Source: Saprospiraceae bacterium UBA6168
GTDB taxonomy: Bacteria > Bacteroidota > Bacteroidia > Chitinophagales > Saprospiraceae
Direction: 5' to 3'
Assembly (NCBI GenBank): GCA_002435785.1
Contig: DIUC01000028.1
Span: 3,375-67,374, forward strand
Length of the DNA: 64,000 bases
Shown here: positions 32,392 to 42,040 of the stretch, in pieces
How the letters are laid out: each line of letters begins with the position of its first letter
Position numbering within the stretch: the stretch's first letter is position 1
Made by a program: the position numbers and the translations under genes
Notes under the pieces: model-generated
Told to the model about the DNA's origin: nothing
Seen by the model: the letters and a program-made list of their open reading frames with translations, nothing else
The model's database searches: none

Positions 32392-32967
32392 TCAAAATGC
32401 AATTAGCTCCCGGTAAACGCTCACCATCGGCAGCCCCATGATATTCGAGTTTGTCCCTTCGATTTTCAACACTTTGCACAGCCCAATCCACTCTTGCACC
32501 GCATAAGCCCCGGCCTTGTCGTAGGGTTGGTAGGTCTCGACGTAGAAGTGGATTTCCTCATCGGACAAGGTGTCCATGTGAACATACGCCACTTCATTGA
32601 AAACCTGTTTTTTGTTTTTTGATAAAAGGCAAACGCCCGTCATCACCTGATGTACCCTGCCAGAAAGCTCCCTTAAAATCCGCACAGCATCCTGAAAATC
32701 AACGGGCTTGCCATAGATTTTGTCATCCAGGATTACAACGCAGTCGGACGCAATAAGCACCTCGTCGTCGCTTTCGAGGAAGTCCGCACAGGCCAGCGCC
32801 TTTTTTTCAGCCAAAAACGGCGCAACCTCATCGGCGGGCAGGTCGTCGGGGTAGTCTTCTTCCACTTCCTTGGTTTTCAGTTCAAAACGAAACCCCGCCT
32901 GCGCCAACAACTGGCTCCGGCGGGGTGATTTTGAGGCGAGGATGATTTTTTTGTCAAATATTTTCAT
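32392..32967 (-). CDS. maf: Maf-family nucleotide pyrophosphatase
   Basis: Maf proteins hydrolyse dTTP, UTP or modified nucleotides and were first linked to septum formation. The 191-residue product has LASKSPRRSQLLAQAGF (residues 9-25, the phosphate-binding S-P-R-R-x-x-L), EEDYPDDLPADEVA, the SDCVVILDDKIYGKP segment with the catalytic Asp, and DKAGAYAVQEWIG, which fits the YhdE-type (dTTP/UTP) group. ATG 32967 is used; the 24 codons above come from the inverted repeat. A TATTTTTG box ends four bases before the ATG, implying a leaderless transcript. Confidence 0.93.
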   Translation of the reverse strand: MKIFDKKIILASKSPRRSQLLAQAGFRFELKTKEVEEDYPDDLPADEVAPFLAEKKALACADFLESDDEVLIASDCVVILDDKIYGKPVDFQDAVRILRELSGRVHQVMTGVCLLSKNKKQVFNEVAYVHMDTLSDEEIHFYVETYQPYDKAGAYAVQEWIGLCKVLKIEGTNSNIMGLPMVSVYRELIAF

Positions 32968-32971
32968 GCGA

Positions 32972-32979
32972 CAAAAATA
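32972..32979 (-). promoter_or_regulatory. Candidate -7 box four bases before the maf ATG
   Basis: On the minus strand TATTTTTG is followed by TCGC and the ATG. The same layout occurs before rsmE. The region where a -33 box would lie is occupied by the inverted repeat. Confidence 0.45.
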
Positions 32980-32980
32980 G

Positions 32981-33048
32981 AATTGAGAATTGAAAATGGA
33001 GAATTGAGAATGGCCACACTCCCAATTCTCCATTTTCAATTCTCAATT
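32981..33048. repeat. Perfect 26-bp word-type inverted repeat between A2M and maf
   Basis: The arms 32981-33006 and 33023-33048 are exact inverted copies made of GAGAATTGAAAATGG-type words, 16 bases apart. The left arm touches the maf promoter box. The right arm contains the stop codon of the alpha-2-macroglobulin gene (33043-33045). Confidence 0.88.
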
Positions 33049-36000
33049 TTCAACTCGTACCCGAATCCCTGCCGAATGGCTCGTGAACTCCGGCGCATAC
33101 ATGCTCTGGACGGTGGTGATGCCGTTGGAAAAATCGCCGTTGTACGTCACCAGCAGTGTGTACTCAAAGACCCAGGTGCCTTTCGGCAGCCATGAGAAGA
33201 AGAAGTTTGTGGCGGCGTCACGGGTGCTTTCGTAGTAGCCGAGGCCACCTTGGTATTTGTAGCTGCTCAGCACGTTCATCGGCTCGAAACTGCTGGCTCG
33301 CATGTCCTTCATATGGACGTATTCCATGTCCCGGTCCACCCGCAGTTCGATGCGCACTTTCACTTTGTCACCGACCTTCAGTTTGTTGCCCTCCGTAATG
33401 GGTGTCAGTACCTCTCCACGGTCGCTGTTTTTCACCAAAAACAGTTGCTTCTTGATGGTCAGTGGCGTCTCCTCGAAGGTCTTGATTTTGTCCAACTGCT
33501 CGAAATACTGCCAGTAGAGCGCACCCCAAGCCACTACTTTGTTCGGGTTCGTGACGGTCACATTGGCCATGTCATTGGTTACGTCCTTGCCATCAAAGCG
33601 GTGCTTGAAGTAGCCAGTTCCAGCCTCCGCTCCTTTTTGTGCTTGCGCAATGGCGGCACTCAGTTGAACGGCCTGTGCGTTGTTTTTGTCCCCAAAATTG
33701 ATGGTCACGGGCTGGTCTTCCAGCAGCCAGTTGTCGCCGGAAGTGAGCAGTGCATAAACGGCAGCCGCAGTAGCCTTCGTGGTTTTCCAGTGGGTGGTCT
33801 GCTTGTTTTTCAGCAGCCAAACCTTGAGGTCGTCCACTGACTTGGCATCATTTGCCACGTCGTTGAACACCTCGATGAGCAGTGATTGCGTCTCGATGGG
33901 TGCTTGGTACCACCACCAACCGGTCGGGTATTTCCAGTACATGCCGAGTTCGTCATTGTTCAACGAGCGTTCTTTCAGCGACTTTACGATTTTTTGTGCC
34001 GTGGCCGATTTCCCGCTCCTGTCCACCGAGAGTGCCAACATGCCTTCGGAGTACATGCCCTTGTTCAGCCAATATTTTTCGGCTTGGCCGATGTAGTAGG
34101 CATGAACCTTGGCGGCGTTTTCATTTAAAGTCAAAGGCATTTTCGTTTGGAAATTGCCGCTTGAGCTTGCCTGCGCCGAGTTGTTTTCCAAAAAGAAAGA
34201 CCGGGCGTACAGGTAGTGGATGGCCATGTAACTAAGGTGGTCGTCCTCCCATTTTGCCTTGCCAGCTTTTACCTGACGCTCAAGTTCTTGGTATTCTTCC
34301 ACCATGCGGGCGTCGCAGTAGCGGACGGCAGTTTCCACCATCTGGGCAGTCGTCGGATTGCTCGTAACATCCTTAACGCCAAGTCGTTGCAAATGACCAA
34401 GCCCCTCTACAATGTATTGCGTGATGTACCAATTGTCCCGGTCGCCGGGGAACCAGCCCCAGCCGCCGTTGCTCAGTTGGCGCTCTTGCAGCTTCTTGAT
34501 GGCGGCTTCCTGCTCATACGCCATGCGGTTCAGGTCGAATAACAGGGCGATGTTCTGCTTCTGTTGTTCCTCGCTTTGCGCATTCAGTACCCACGGTGTT
34601 TCTTCCAACAGCGCCGTTTTCAACTCTTGGTTTTTGCTCAAATTGGACTTGAGGGCATCCGGCTCGTAATTGCGCCAGCGGTCAAACACCTGCTTGATTT
34701 TCGGGTGCGAATTGGCCACGCTGGTCGCCAAACTGTTGGCGTAGTAGCGGCTGAAAACTTGCTCGTTGCAATCGTAGGGGTACTCCATCAAGTAGGGCAG
34801 CGCCTGCACAGCGTACCATGCGGGGTTCTGCGTAAATTCCAGCGTCATGCCTTGGTGGCGCAGGGTCGTGGAGTTATTCGTTTTCAAAGAATTTAGGGTA
34901 AAATTCTTCGTCTGTCCGCCCCGCACTGGCAACGGCAGCGTCTCCGTGACCAGCATTCGGTTGCTCAAAACAGGCGCCGCACTGCGCTCGGCATCGCTGA
35001 AATTTCCTGCTGTCGCAATGATTGTGTGCTCAATCACTGGTAAATCCGCCACATCTGGCACCTTGAAGCGCCAAGCAAGGCGGCGGCTTTCGCCGGGTTT
35101 CAAATCCGTCAAACGTTGCGGAGCAAGCAGCAGGTTCATCGCTGGGGACGAGCCGTTGAGTGGAAACACGTCGTTGCCCGTCAGCGCATTTTTCAACTCC
35201 AGTTTGTACTCGCCGTTTAATGTTTCCTTGCTCAGGTTCACCACCTTGGCCGTGAACTCGATTTCGTCGTATTCCCTGAAAAAACGGGGCGGATTCGGCA
35301 CCACCATCAGGTCTTTTTGCGTCACGATTTCTTTCGAGGTCATGCCGATTTGCAGGTCTTTGGTCGTTGCCAATCCGAGGAATTTCCACCTCGTCAACGC
35401 CTCGTTCATCGTGAACTTGATGACCACGTTGCCCTCGGCATCCGTCATCAGGTTCGGGTAGAAGAAGACGGTCTCGTTCAGGTTCGTGCGCACTTTGACT
35501 TGGGAGAGGTCGGTGGCGGGTTTGGGCGGCTTGTTTGGCGTGTCGCCACCCTGGTCTTCCTCCTCTTCTGGATTAAACACGATAACACTGTCAACATTAT
35601 TCTCCTTTTTTGATTGAGCCATTGCCGGAGCAGGGGCAGCATCCATCATCATCATTTCTTCTCTTGCTCCTGCACGGGCCATTGATTTGTACATTCTGCC
35701 CCCAAATCCATAATCGTACATTTCCCAATTGAACCAGTTCAAACCCCTGTACTGGCGGTAGTCGCCTTCGGAAAAAGGCGGGTTGTAATAGGTCAAACCC
35801 TGCGCCTGCACTTGTTGGAAGCCAGCTGCCGCATAGCGAATGTTTGACCAAGTGCTCGGCCAAACGTTCAGCCCCCAACTATTGGCGGCGAAGGCATCCA
35901 GCGAGGCATCGTACATGCCAGCGACCATCTCGGCGGCCACTTTGTCGCCTTTTGGGCCTTTGATTTTCACCACCCATTCTTCTTTTTGGCCGGGCAAGAG

Positions 36001-39000
36001 TTTATCCCGGAAAGTTCCGTACTCAATGGTAAGGTCCTTGTTGCTCCACGGCACGTTGATGGTGCCAGCGGCATTGCTGTTGCGGTTTTGTTTTGCCCAT
36101 GAATAATGGTAGCTCACATTACCACGGTGCTCTTCTTTGATGGCAAACAGTTCGTTCTGCAAGTCTTTGACATTGAGCCATTTCCGGAGCAAAACCTTGC
36201 CATCACGGTCTATTTCGAGTAGGACGTTCAGTGCTTTTTCAGTCGTACCAAACCAGAGTGCAGCGGACTCGCCCGGCTCAAAAGCGCCAGTCGTCCCACC
36301 GTTTTGTTTGGTGATAAAATGCTGCGCAACAGTCGGGGAGGGCAATGCCTTATCGTCTAAATCGTAGCCGCTGAAGTATTTCTTCACTTCGATTTTCTCC
36401 CCAAACTTGTCCTGCGTGGTAAGCGTCAGGGCGTACCAGCCAGCAGTCAGTTTTACCTTCGGCAACATGACTTCCTTGGACTTTTCGGTGTCCCAATTTT
36501 CATTCAAAATGCTGCGCTCCACTGGCCAGTTCTGTGGCTGGTCTTCGTTGCCGTAGGCAAACTGCGGGAACGCTTTTTTGAACTCCGCTTCCGTCATGGT
36601 CTGGCGGTCTGGCTGTTCCCAATAGCGGGTCAGGTAGGCTTGCTTTGGCGAGCGCAAAAGCTCCAACTTGATGCTGCCCTTTGCTGGCTCGAATTGGCCA
36701 CTGAGGTTTTGCGTGAGCAGGTCGAATTTTTTCAAGGAATCCAAGTTTAAACTGGCGTTGTCCAACGACCTACCGTTGGCGGTCACGTCCACTTTCATGG
36801 AAATATACCCTACGCTCACGTTGGTCTCCCCACTTTGCGTCTCGCCCGTGATGTCCGTCACGTCGGCGTAAACTGTGTAGCTGAACTCCGGTTTTTGTTC
36901 CTTCGGAATGCTGCGGTCCGGCACGGCGTTGAACTTGATTTCAAACTTGCCCTCGGCATCAGTTGTGGCCACGCCGTTTGCGATTTCCATGGTCTCGCCC
37001 CGCACAGGGAACCACCGCATGTACCACCAAGGCAACCACGGGAAACGCACTTCCCGCACTACCCTGTAGCTGACTTTTGCGCCGTCAATATTGTTGCCAG
37101 CATAGGCAATGGCCTTGCCAGTCACCGTCACGGATTCGTTCAGGCGGTAGCTGCCCACCACGGGTTCAAAATTGACCTCGAACTTGGGCCGTTTGTACTC
37201 CTCTACCCTGAAACTTTTCGATTGGCCACCAATGCTGCTGCGGATTTGCATACTGCCCAACAAGCCGCCACGGGGTGCCGTGAATTGCCCATTAAATGTG
37301 CCGTATTCGTTGGTGCGGAGTTTCAAATCCCCAGCGGGCTGGTAGTTGGCATCCAGGAAAGTGACCGTTACCGCTTGATTCTTGAGGATGGTCGGCATCC
37401 GTTTTTCATCAAAATTCAGCGCCAGCCCCTTGAAGAAAACCACCTGCCCTGGGCGGTAAATAGCACGGTCGAGGAAAAACTGGGTCTGCTGGTAGGAACG
37501 TGCCTGATTTCGGTAGTTGTTTTGGTAAAAATTGTCGCCCGTGTCGAGGGTGTCTTTGCCGTGGCATAGCACCAACTTGAAGTTGCGCTCCTCATTGCCG
37601 GACAGGGATATGCCGACGAAGCCTTCACCGTTGGTTTCTTCCAAGCCTTTGCGCTTCCAGTCATAACGGCGGGTCAGGGGGTTGTACTTGTTGACGAATA
37701 CCTCCACTTTCACGCCTTTGATGGGTGCGCCGGAATTGCGGTCGAACACGACCACATTCCTTACCCCACCTTCGTCCTGCCGTTGCCAGTAGCCCAGGTT
37801 GGAGACGAAGGTGGTGGCGTAGGACACTGCATTTTGGTTGGCCACAAAATCCTTGTTGTCGGCAATGAGCATGGCATATTGGCCGAGCGGCAGTTCATCC
37901 ACCTTGATTTCGGTGGCGTGTTGGCGGAAATCGCCGTCGTCGGGTAGGCTGACCGACCAGTTTTTTGCTGCAGGCCATGATTTCAAAAGCGCCAAAATAT
38001 TGTCGTTGGCGTTTTCTTCATAGCGGGTCTTGTCGAGTTGCTCCTGCCTTTTTTCATCCAAACGAATGAGTTTCAAGTAGGCGGCCTTCGTGTTCCGGTA
38101 TTCGACTTTGGCCAAAAATGGTTGGTTGGGCAGGTTCACTTGCTCTAATGTCAGGGTTAGTGATTTGGCTTCGATGGTGGCCTGAAGGCTCTCGCACTGC
38201 TTCGCCCCGAAGCTGCCGGAATAACTGCGAATGGCTTCATAGCAAAGCGCAATCGCTTTTTTGTAATAGTCTTTGCGCTCGTCCTTGTCTTCCATGCCCA
38301 AAGGTGGGGGTTGGTAAGCCGCTGCTTTTTCGTTGTAGTAACTGGCCATTTGGAAAATGACCTCTGCCGCTGCCGGGGTACCATCGTACTGTTTTTTCAA
38401 AGCTTCAAGTGCTGAGAGGTAAGCGGCGTCCTTGGTGTCCAGAACGGAATTTTGGTGGACAAACTGTAACCGTTTCAAGTCCGCATCGAGCAGGGATGGG
38501 CTTTGTAGCCGCTTCTCCGAAAGCCGAAACCTGAGCAGGTCTTGCAGCAAAAGCAGGGTCTGCAATTTTTGCGAAGCGGAATCCCGTGTCTCGATTTTCC
38601 AATTGACAAATTCTGCCGCTGCCGCAAATGCACGGGCGCCGTCAATGTAAAACTTGTAGGCGGGCTGCGTGACGTAGCTGCGCTCGTTCGTGAAAAAATC
38701 AATAGCCCGGTGCGCCAAGAAGTCGAAAAGGGTAGGGCGGAGGCCCTCGTCGTTTCGGCCCTCGGTGAGCAGGATTTTGAAGTCGCCGATGTCGGTGGTT
38801 TTCAGGCGGGCATCGGTGAGGCTGGCTCGGTAAAGTTCTGCCGATTGTTCAGTCAATTGTTCAATGCTCCAAGTCTTGAAGTCCTCGGGCTTGAACTCGA
38901 CGGTCGTAGTCCGGTTCTGGAATCGGAAGAGGTTTTGGTCGAGGTAATTCGAGTATAGCTCGGCCAACATGGACTGGAGGATAGGCTTCACTGGGTAGTC

Positions 39001-39402
39001 GGCTTTGGCAGCTTCTTCCTGCAAGCGGTTGATAGCCTTTGCCAAACCTTCTTCTTCGAGTTGGCTTTGGTATTTTCCCCGATAAATAAGGGCTTTAACG
39101 ATCTGTGCGGCGTTAGCTTCCTTGCGGGCAATGTCAAGCAAAGCCTCCGTTTTTTCGAGGGCAGTTTTGGGCAAGCCATTCTGTTCGAGGGAGTCAATTT
39201 CTCGCCAAGCGGCGTCATAGTCGAAGTTCATGTTTAAAGTTGAATGAGGATTGAGGAATGAGGGTGCGTTTGGAGTTGACTGCATTCGTGCCGTTCGCAC
39301 CAAGTTACTTGGCAGGTTAGTGAATGCCACAGCAACTATAGCCAGTAACATGGGAACTGTCAGCAGGAGTTTGTTTTTTGCAAAGATGGTTTGAAAGTTC
39401 AT
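33043..39402 (-). CDS. Alpha-2-macroglobulin family protein with intact thioester
   Basis: The 2119-residue product is exported (hydrophobic signal at about 12-29) and has the bacterial A2M layout: an alpha-helical, TPR-like N-terminal part (about 60-420), MG-type beta domains in the middle (for example DRAIYRPGQVVFFKGLALNF and VTFLDANYQPAG), a bait-like region with low-complexity acidic and Ala-rich stretches near 1260-1310, and the thioester motif CNEQ (Cys1545) in MEYPYDCNEQVFSRYY. A2Ms trap proteases that attack the envelope. No lipobox is visible, unlike E. coli YfhM, and no pbpC neighbour occurs. The last residues (EN-stop) are read from the repeat at 32981-33048. Confidence 0.92.
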   Translation of the reverse strand: MNFQTIFAKNKLLLTVPMLLAIVAVAFTNLPSNLVRTARMQSTPNAPSFLNPHSTLNMNFDYDAAWREIDSLEQNGLPKTALEKTEALLDIARKEANAAQIVKALIYRGKYQSQLEEEGLAKAINRLQEEAAKADYPVKPILQSMLAELYSNYLDQNLFRFQNRTTTVEFKPEDFKTWSIEQLTEQSAELYRASLTDARLKTTDIGDFKILLTEGRNDEGLRPTLFDFLAHRAIDFFTNERSYVTQPAYKFYIDGARAFAAAAEFVNWKIETRDSASQKLQTLLLLQDLLRFRLSEKRLQSPSLLDADLKRLQFVHQNSVLDTKDAAYLSALEALKKQYDGTPAAAEVIFQMASYYNEKAAAYQPPPLGMEDKDERKDYYKKAIALCYEAIRSYSGSFGAKQCESLQATIEAKSLTLTLEQVNLPNQPFLAKVEYRNTKAAYLKLIRLDEKRQEQLDKTRYEENANDNILALLKSWPAAKNWSVSLPDDGDFRQHATEIKVDELPLGQYAMLIADNKDFVANQNAVSYATTFVSNLGYWQRQDEGGVRNVVVFDRNSGAPIKGVKVEVFVNKYNPLTRRYDWKRKGLEETNGEGFVGISLSGNEERNFKLVLCHGKDTLDTGDNFYQNNYRNQARSYQQTQFFLDRAIYRPGQVVFFKGLALNFDEKRMPTILKNQAVTVTFLDANYQPAGDLKLRTNEYGTFNGQFTAPRGGLLGSMQIRSSIGGQSKSFRVEEYKRPKFEVNFEPVVGSYRLNESVTVTGKAIAYAGNNIDGAKVSYRVVREVRFPWLPWWYMRWFPVRGETMEIANGVATTDAEGKFEIKFNAVPDRSIPKEQKPEFSYTVYADVTDITGETQSGETNVSVGYISMKVDVTANGRSLDNASLNLDSLKKFDLLTQNLSGQFEPAKGSIKLELLRSPKQAYLTRYWEQPDRQTMTEAEFKKAFPQFAYGNEDQPQNWPVERSILNENWDTEKSKEVMLPKVKLTAGWYALTLTTQDKFGEKIEVKKYFSGYDLDDKALPSPTVAQHFITKQNGGTTGAFEPGESAALWFGTTEKALNVLLEIDRDGKVLLRKWLNVKDLQNELFAIKEEHRGNVSYHYSWAKQNRNSNAAGTINVPWSNKDLTIEYGTFRDKLLPGQKEEWVVKIKGPKGDKVAAEMVAGMYDASLDAFAANSWGLNVWPSTWSNIRYAAAGFQQVQAQGLTYYNPPFSEGDYRQYRGLNWFNWEMYDYGFGGRMYKSMARAGAREEMMMMDAAPAPAMAQSKKENNVDSVIVFNPEEEEDQGGDTPNKPPKPATDLSQVKVRTNLNETVFFYPNLMTDAEGNVVIKFTMNEALTRWKFLGLATTKDLQIGMTSKEIVTQKDLMVVPNPPRFFREYDEIEFTAKVVNLSKETLNGEYKLELKNALTGNDVFPLNGSSPAMNLLLAPQRLTDLKPGESRRLAWRFKVPDVADLPVIEHTIIATAGNFSDAERSAAPVLSNRMLVTETLPLPVRGGQTKNFTLNSLKTNNSTTLRHQGMTLEFTQNPAWYAVQALPYLMEYPYDCNEQVFSRYYANSLATSVANSHPKIKQVFDRWRNYEPDALKSNLSKNQELKTALLEETPWVLNAQSEEQQKQNIALLFDLNRMAYEQEAAIKKLQERQLSNGGWGWFPGDRDNWYITQYIVEGLGHLQRLGVKDVTSNPTTAQMVETAVRYCDARMVEEYQELERQVKAGKAKWEDDHLSYMAIHYLYARSFFLENNSAQASSSGNFQTKMPLTLNENAAKVHAYYIGQAEKYWLNKGMYSEGMLALSVDRSGKSATAQKIVKSLKERSLNNDELGMYWKYPTGWWWYQAPIETQSLLIEVFNDVANDAKSVDDLKVWLLKNKQTTHWKTTKATAAAVYALLTSGDNWLLEDQPVTINFGDKNNAQAVQLSAAIAQAQKGAEAGTGYFKHRFDGKDVTNDMANVTVTNPNKVVAWGALYWQYFEQLDKIKTFEETPLTIKKQLFLVKNSDRGEVLTPITEGNKLKVGDKVKVRIELRVDRDMEYVHMKDMRASSFEPMNVLSSYKYQGGLGYYESTRDAATNFFFSWLPKGTWVFEYTLLVTYNGDFSNGITTVQSMYAPEFTSHSAGIRVRVEN

Positions 39403-39850
39403 ACCGTTGGATTTGATGAATTTAATGGTGGTCCGTTTTGAAAAGAAACCAATGTCCTGACTTGTTGGGACTTCGCATTTATCCCAAGTAGGTCAGCTTT
39501 TAGTGGTCGGAGCTTCCCGAAAATCAACCGGAAAGTTACTATGGCGCTGCCAACTATATGGTGCGTTTTGTCATTCCGGTTAAATTACTTTTTAAAAACG
39601 AAAGACAGGATGCAAGTGGTTGGGCGTTGGACACAAAGTGGGGTGATTTTTTTTTGACCTTGCAATGTTGTTGTTTTTAATTTCCAAACTTTGACAAAAT
39701 AGCACAGATTTTGTTAAGTGCTTTAAACCTTCCTTTTTCTTTCCCCCTTTCTTTATCATATTCCTCCTCCTACCATGGCATTCTACTCACTCACACCACT
39801 TAACAGGGCGTTAAGCTGAACTGCATTGGTGGTGAAATACAATTTTTCTG
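39403..39850. other. 448-bp gap between A2M and the DUF6089-like barrel gene
   Basis: No coding frame looks real here. The gap holds divergent upstream regions for A2M (minus) and the barrel gene (plus). I see a weak TTGGGA/TCCCAA stem (39465-39487), T-runs near 39652 and 39728, and no clean TAnnTTTG box. Confidence 0.5.
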
Positions 39851-40543
39851 ATGAAGTCTATGTACAAGTTCATTGCTGGCCTTGTGTTCTTGGCCATCCC
39901 TTTCTTTGGCTTTTCCCAAAACTACTGGGAAGTAAGCATCTCACCCGGGGCATTGGTTTATTACGGTGACCTGACCGTGCCAGCCGTCACCTTCAAGGAA
40001 ACCAATTTAGCGGGCCAACTGAGCATCAAGCGCTATTTCGGTGGCGAAAATGCGCTGCGGTTCAATGTATTGCATGGCACTATTTCTGGCGACGATAAAA
40101 ACTATGAAAGGATTAGCGTAAGGGGCAACCGATTTGTTGGCAGGTTGACGGAGTTCTCACTGATGGGTGAAATTGACCTTAGGGGGCGTCAGCGTTTCAC
40201 AAAACGGGGGGGCTACCATAAAACGAGTTCTCCATACGTCATGTTTGGCCTTTCTGGTATCCATTGCAAGCCAGACGTGGTATATGGCCAGCCCGACAGC
40301 AAGGACAAGGGAATTGACTACCCGGATTGGCATTTTGGGATGCCTTTTGGTGCAGGCTTCAAGTTTGACGCCAACGAAAGATTGGTTTTCGGCATAGAGC
40401 TTGGCATTCGCCTGACCCTTTCCGATTACCTTGACGGGACCATGTTTTCTGGTAATTCCTTCAAAAATGATGCATTTGTGTTTGGAGGGATTACGGCTGC
40501 ATACCGTTTTCAGAAGCGCCAGTTTAGTCCATCAAAAGCCTAA
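39851..40543 (+). CDS. Outer-membrane beta-barrel protein, DUF6089-like
   Basis: The 230-residue product has a signal peptide (MKSMYKFIAGLVFLAIPFFGFS, cut near QNYWE) and barrel strands with the pattern YWEVSISPGALVYYGDL, LSIKRYFGGENALRFNVLHG, SSPYVMFGLSG and FGAGFKFDANERLVFGIELGIRLTLSDYLDG. The Y-G-D-L opening and the L-S-D-Y-L-D element are typical of the DUF6089/PorG-like group of Bacteroidota. PorG takes part in T9SS, but I cannot say that this is PorG. It stands alone upstream of the isc operon. Confidence 0.78.
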   Translation: MKSMYKFIAGLVFLAIPFFGFSQNYWEVSISPGALVYYGDLTVPAVTFKETNLAGQLSIKRYFGGENALRFNVLHGTISGDDKNYERISVRGNRFVGRLTEFSLMGEIDLRGRQRFTKRGGYHKTSSPYVMFGLSGIHCKPDVVYGQPDSKDKGIDYPDWHFGMPFGAGFKFDANERLVFGIELGIRLTLSDYLDGTMFSGNSFKNDAFVFGGITAAYRFQKRQFSPSKA

Positions 40544-40739
40544 TTTTAAAATTCCCCACTTGTCGGTAATTCCTATAAATGCCCCATCACTGCAAACGAT
40601 TTGGGCACCAAATGTATTTACGCTGGCGGTGGGCAAAAGCAATAATTCTGCTGTTCGGCTTGTGTAAGAATAGCGGCAATCTTTTTTCAAAAATAAAAAA
40701 ATACTGCCTAAAGCAAAACCAAGATGTGCTCCTTTCTGT

Positions 40740-40747
40740 TACCTTTG
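40740..40747 (+). promoter_or_regulatory. Candidate -7 box of the isc operon
   Basis: TACCTTTG matches TAnnTTTG, 36 bases before the iscS ATG. A palindrome begins three bases after it, where a repressor could block the start of transcription. Confidence 0.5.
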
Positions 40748-40750
40748 CGC

Positions 40751-40765
40751 TTAGATTAAATCTAA
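40751..40765. promoter_or_regulatory. Operator-like palindrome before iscS
   Basis: TTAGATTAAATCTAA has six-base arms around TAA and overlaps the expected transcription start. It resembles in form the iron-box palindromes of DtxR/MntR-type or Rrf2-type regulators, but I cannot assign a regulator. It shares the core GATTAAATC with the hairpin at 9912. Confidence 0.4.
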
Positions 40766-40783
40766 ATAAACATAGAATCAGGT

Positions 40784-42001
40784 ATGGGAGCCAGAAAAAT
40801 TTATCTCGACAACAACGCTACTACCCCCTGCGACCCAAGGGTTGTGGAGGCAATGGTGCCTTATTTTTTTGAACATCACGGCAACGCTGCCAGCCGCAAC
40901 CACCCATTTGGGTGGGAAGCAGAAGAGGCTGTGGACTATGCCCGTGAGCAAATCGCCAAGCTGCTCGATGCCGACGAGAAAGAAATCATCTTTACTTCTG
41001 GCGCAACTGAGAGCGACAACCTCGCCATCAAGGGCGTGTATGAAATGTATTCCCGCAAGGGCAACCATATCATTACGGTGAAAACGGAGCACAAAGCTGT
41101 GCTTGATACTTGCAACAAGTTGGAAAAGCACGGTGCGGAAGTCACCTACCTTGACGTAAAAAGCGACGGTTTGATTGACCTTGCCGAATTGGAGGCAGCC
41201 ATTAAACCAAACACCATAATGGTATCGGTGATGTGGGCCAACAACGAAACTGGCGTTATCCAGCCGATGAAGGAAATCGGTCAGATTTGCGAGAAGCACG
41301 GCATACTTTTCTTTAGTGACGCAACCCAAGCCGTCGGCAAAATCAAAACCCACCCGAGGGAAGTGGGGGTTCACTTGATGGCTTTTACTGGCCACAAGAT
41401 GTACGGTCCCAAAGGCGTTGGCGCACTTTACGTCAGCCGCAAGAACCCACGTGTAAAAGTGACGGCCCAAATGGACGGCGGTGGCCACGAGCGAGGCATG
41501 CGCTCCGGCACCCTCAATGTTCCAGGTATCGTGGGCTTTGGCAAAGCAGCCGAAATCGCCATGCAGGAGATGGAACAGGATGCCGCCCGCCTGAGCAAAC
41601 TTCGGGACAAACTCGAAAAAGGCTTTTTTGAACTTGAAGAAATCTATATCAATGGCAACGTGGAACACCGTATGCCGCACGTCACCAATATTTCCTTCAA
41701 ACACGTGGAGGGCGAGGGGCTGATGATGACCTTCAACCAAGAAATTGCACTTTCCTCCGGTTCTGCCTGTACTTCGGCCTCATTGGAGCCCTCCTATGTA
41801 TTGGTTGCCTTGGGCTTGGGTGACGATTTGGCACATTCCTCGCTGAGGTTCAGCCTCGGCAGGTTTACCACAGAGGAGGATGTGAACTACGCTATCGAGG
41901 CCATCAAAAAAGGAGTGAACCACATGCGTGACCTCAGCCCAATTTGGGAAATGTACAAGGAAGGGGTTGACCTAACGAAAATCGAGTGGGCAGCGCATTA
42001 A
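40784..42001 (+). CDS. iscS: Cysteine desulfurase IscS
   Basis: IscS takes sulfur from cysteine and loads it on IscU. The 405-residue product has IYLDNNATTPCDPRVVEAM at the start, the PLP Lys205 in FTGHKMYGPKG, and the persulfide Cys329 in ALSSGSACTSASLEPSYVLVALG, matching the IscS (group I) loop. All catalytic residues are present. iscU and iscA follow with gaps of 39 and 23 bp, forming one operon. iscR is not upstream; the palindrome at 40751 may replace IscR control. Confidence 0.96.
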   Translation: MGARKIYLDNNATTPCDPRVVEAMVPYFFEHHGNAASRNHPFGWEAEEAVDYAREQIAKLLDADEKEIIFTSGATESDNLAIKGVYEMYSRKGNHIITVKTEHKAVLDTCNKLEKHGAEVTYLDVKSDGLIDLAELEAAIKPNTIMVSVMWANNETGVIQPMKEIGQICEKHGILFFSDATQAVGKIKTHPREVGVHLMAFTGHKMYGPKGVGALYVSRKNPRVKVTAQMDGGGHERGMRSGTLNVPGIVGFGKAAEIAMQEMEQDAARLSKLRDKLEKGFFELEEIYINGNVEHRMPHVTNISFKHVEGEGLMMTFNQEIALSSGSACTSASLEPSYVLVALGLGDDLAHSSLRFSLGRFTTEEDVNYAIEAIKKGVNHMRDLSPIWEMYKEGVDLTKIEWAAH

Positions 42002-42040
42002 CTAGAATCAACTTTCTCAACAATAAAACAATCCATTATT

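Noticed and set aside
39465..39487. Terminator in the 448-bp gap
   Set aside because: The TTGGGA/TCCCAA stem is only six bases with an 11-base loop and no T-run.
40778..41740. 320-residue frame on the minus strand
   Set aside because: Antisense to iscS; no domain features.
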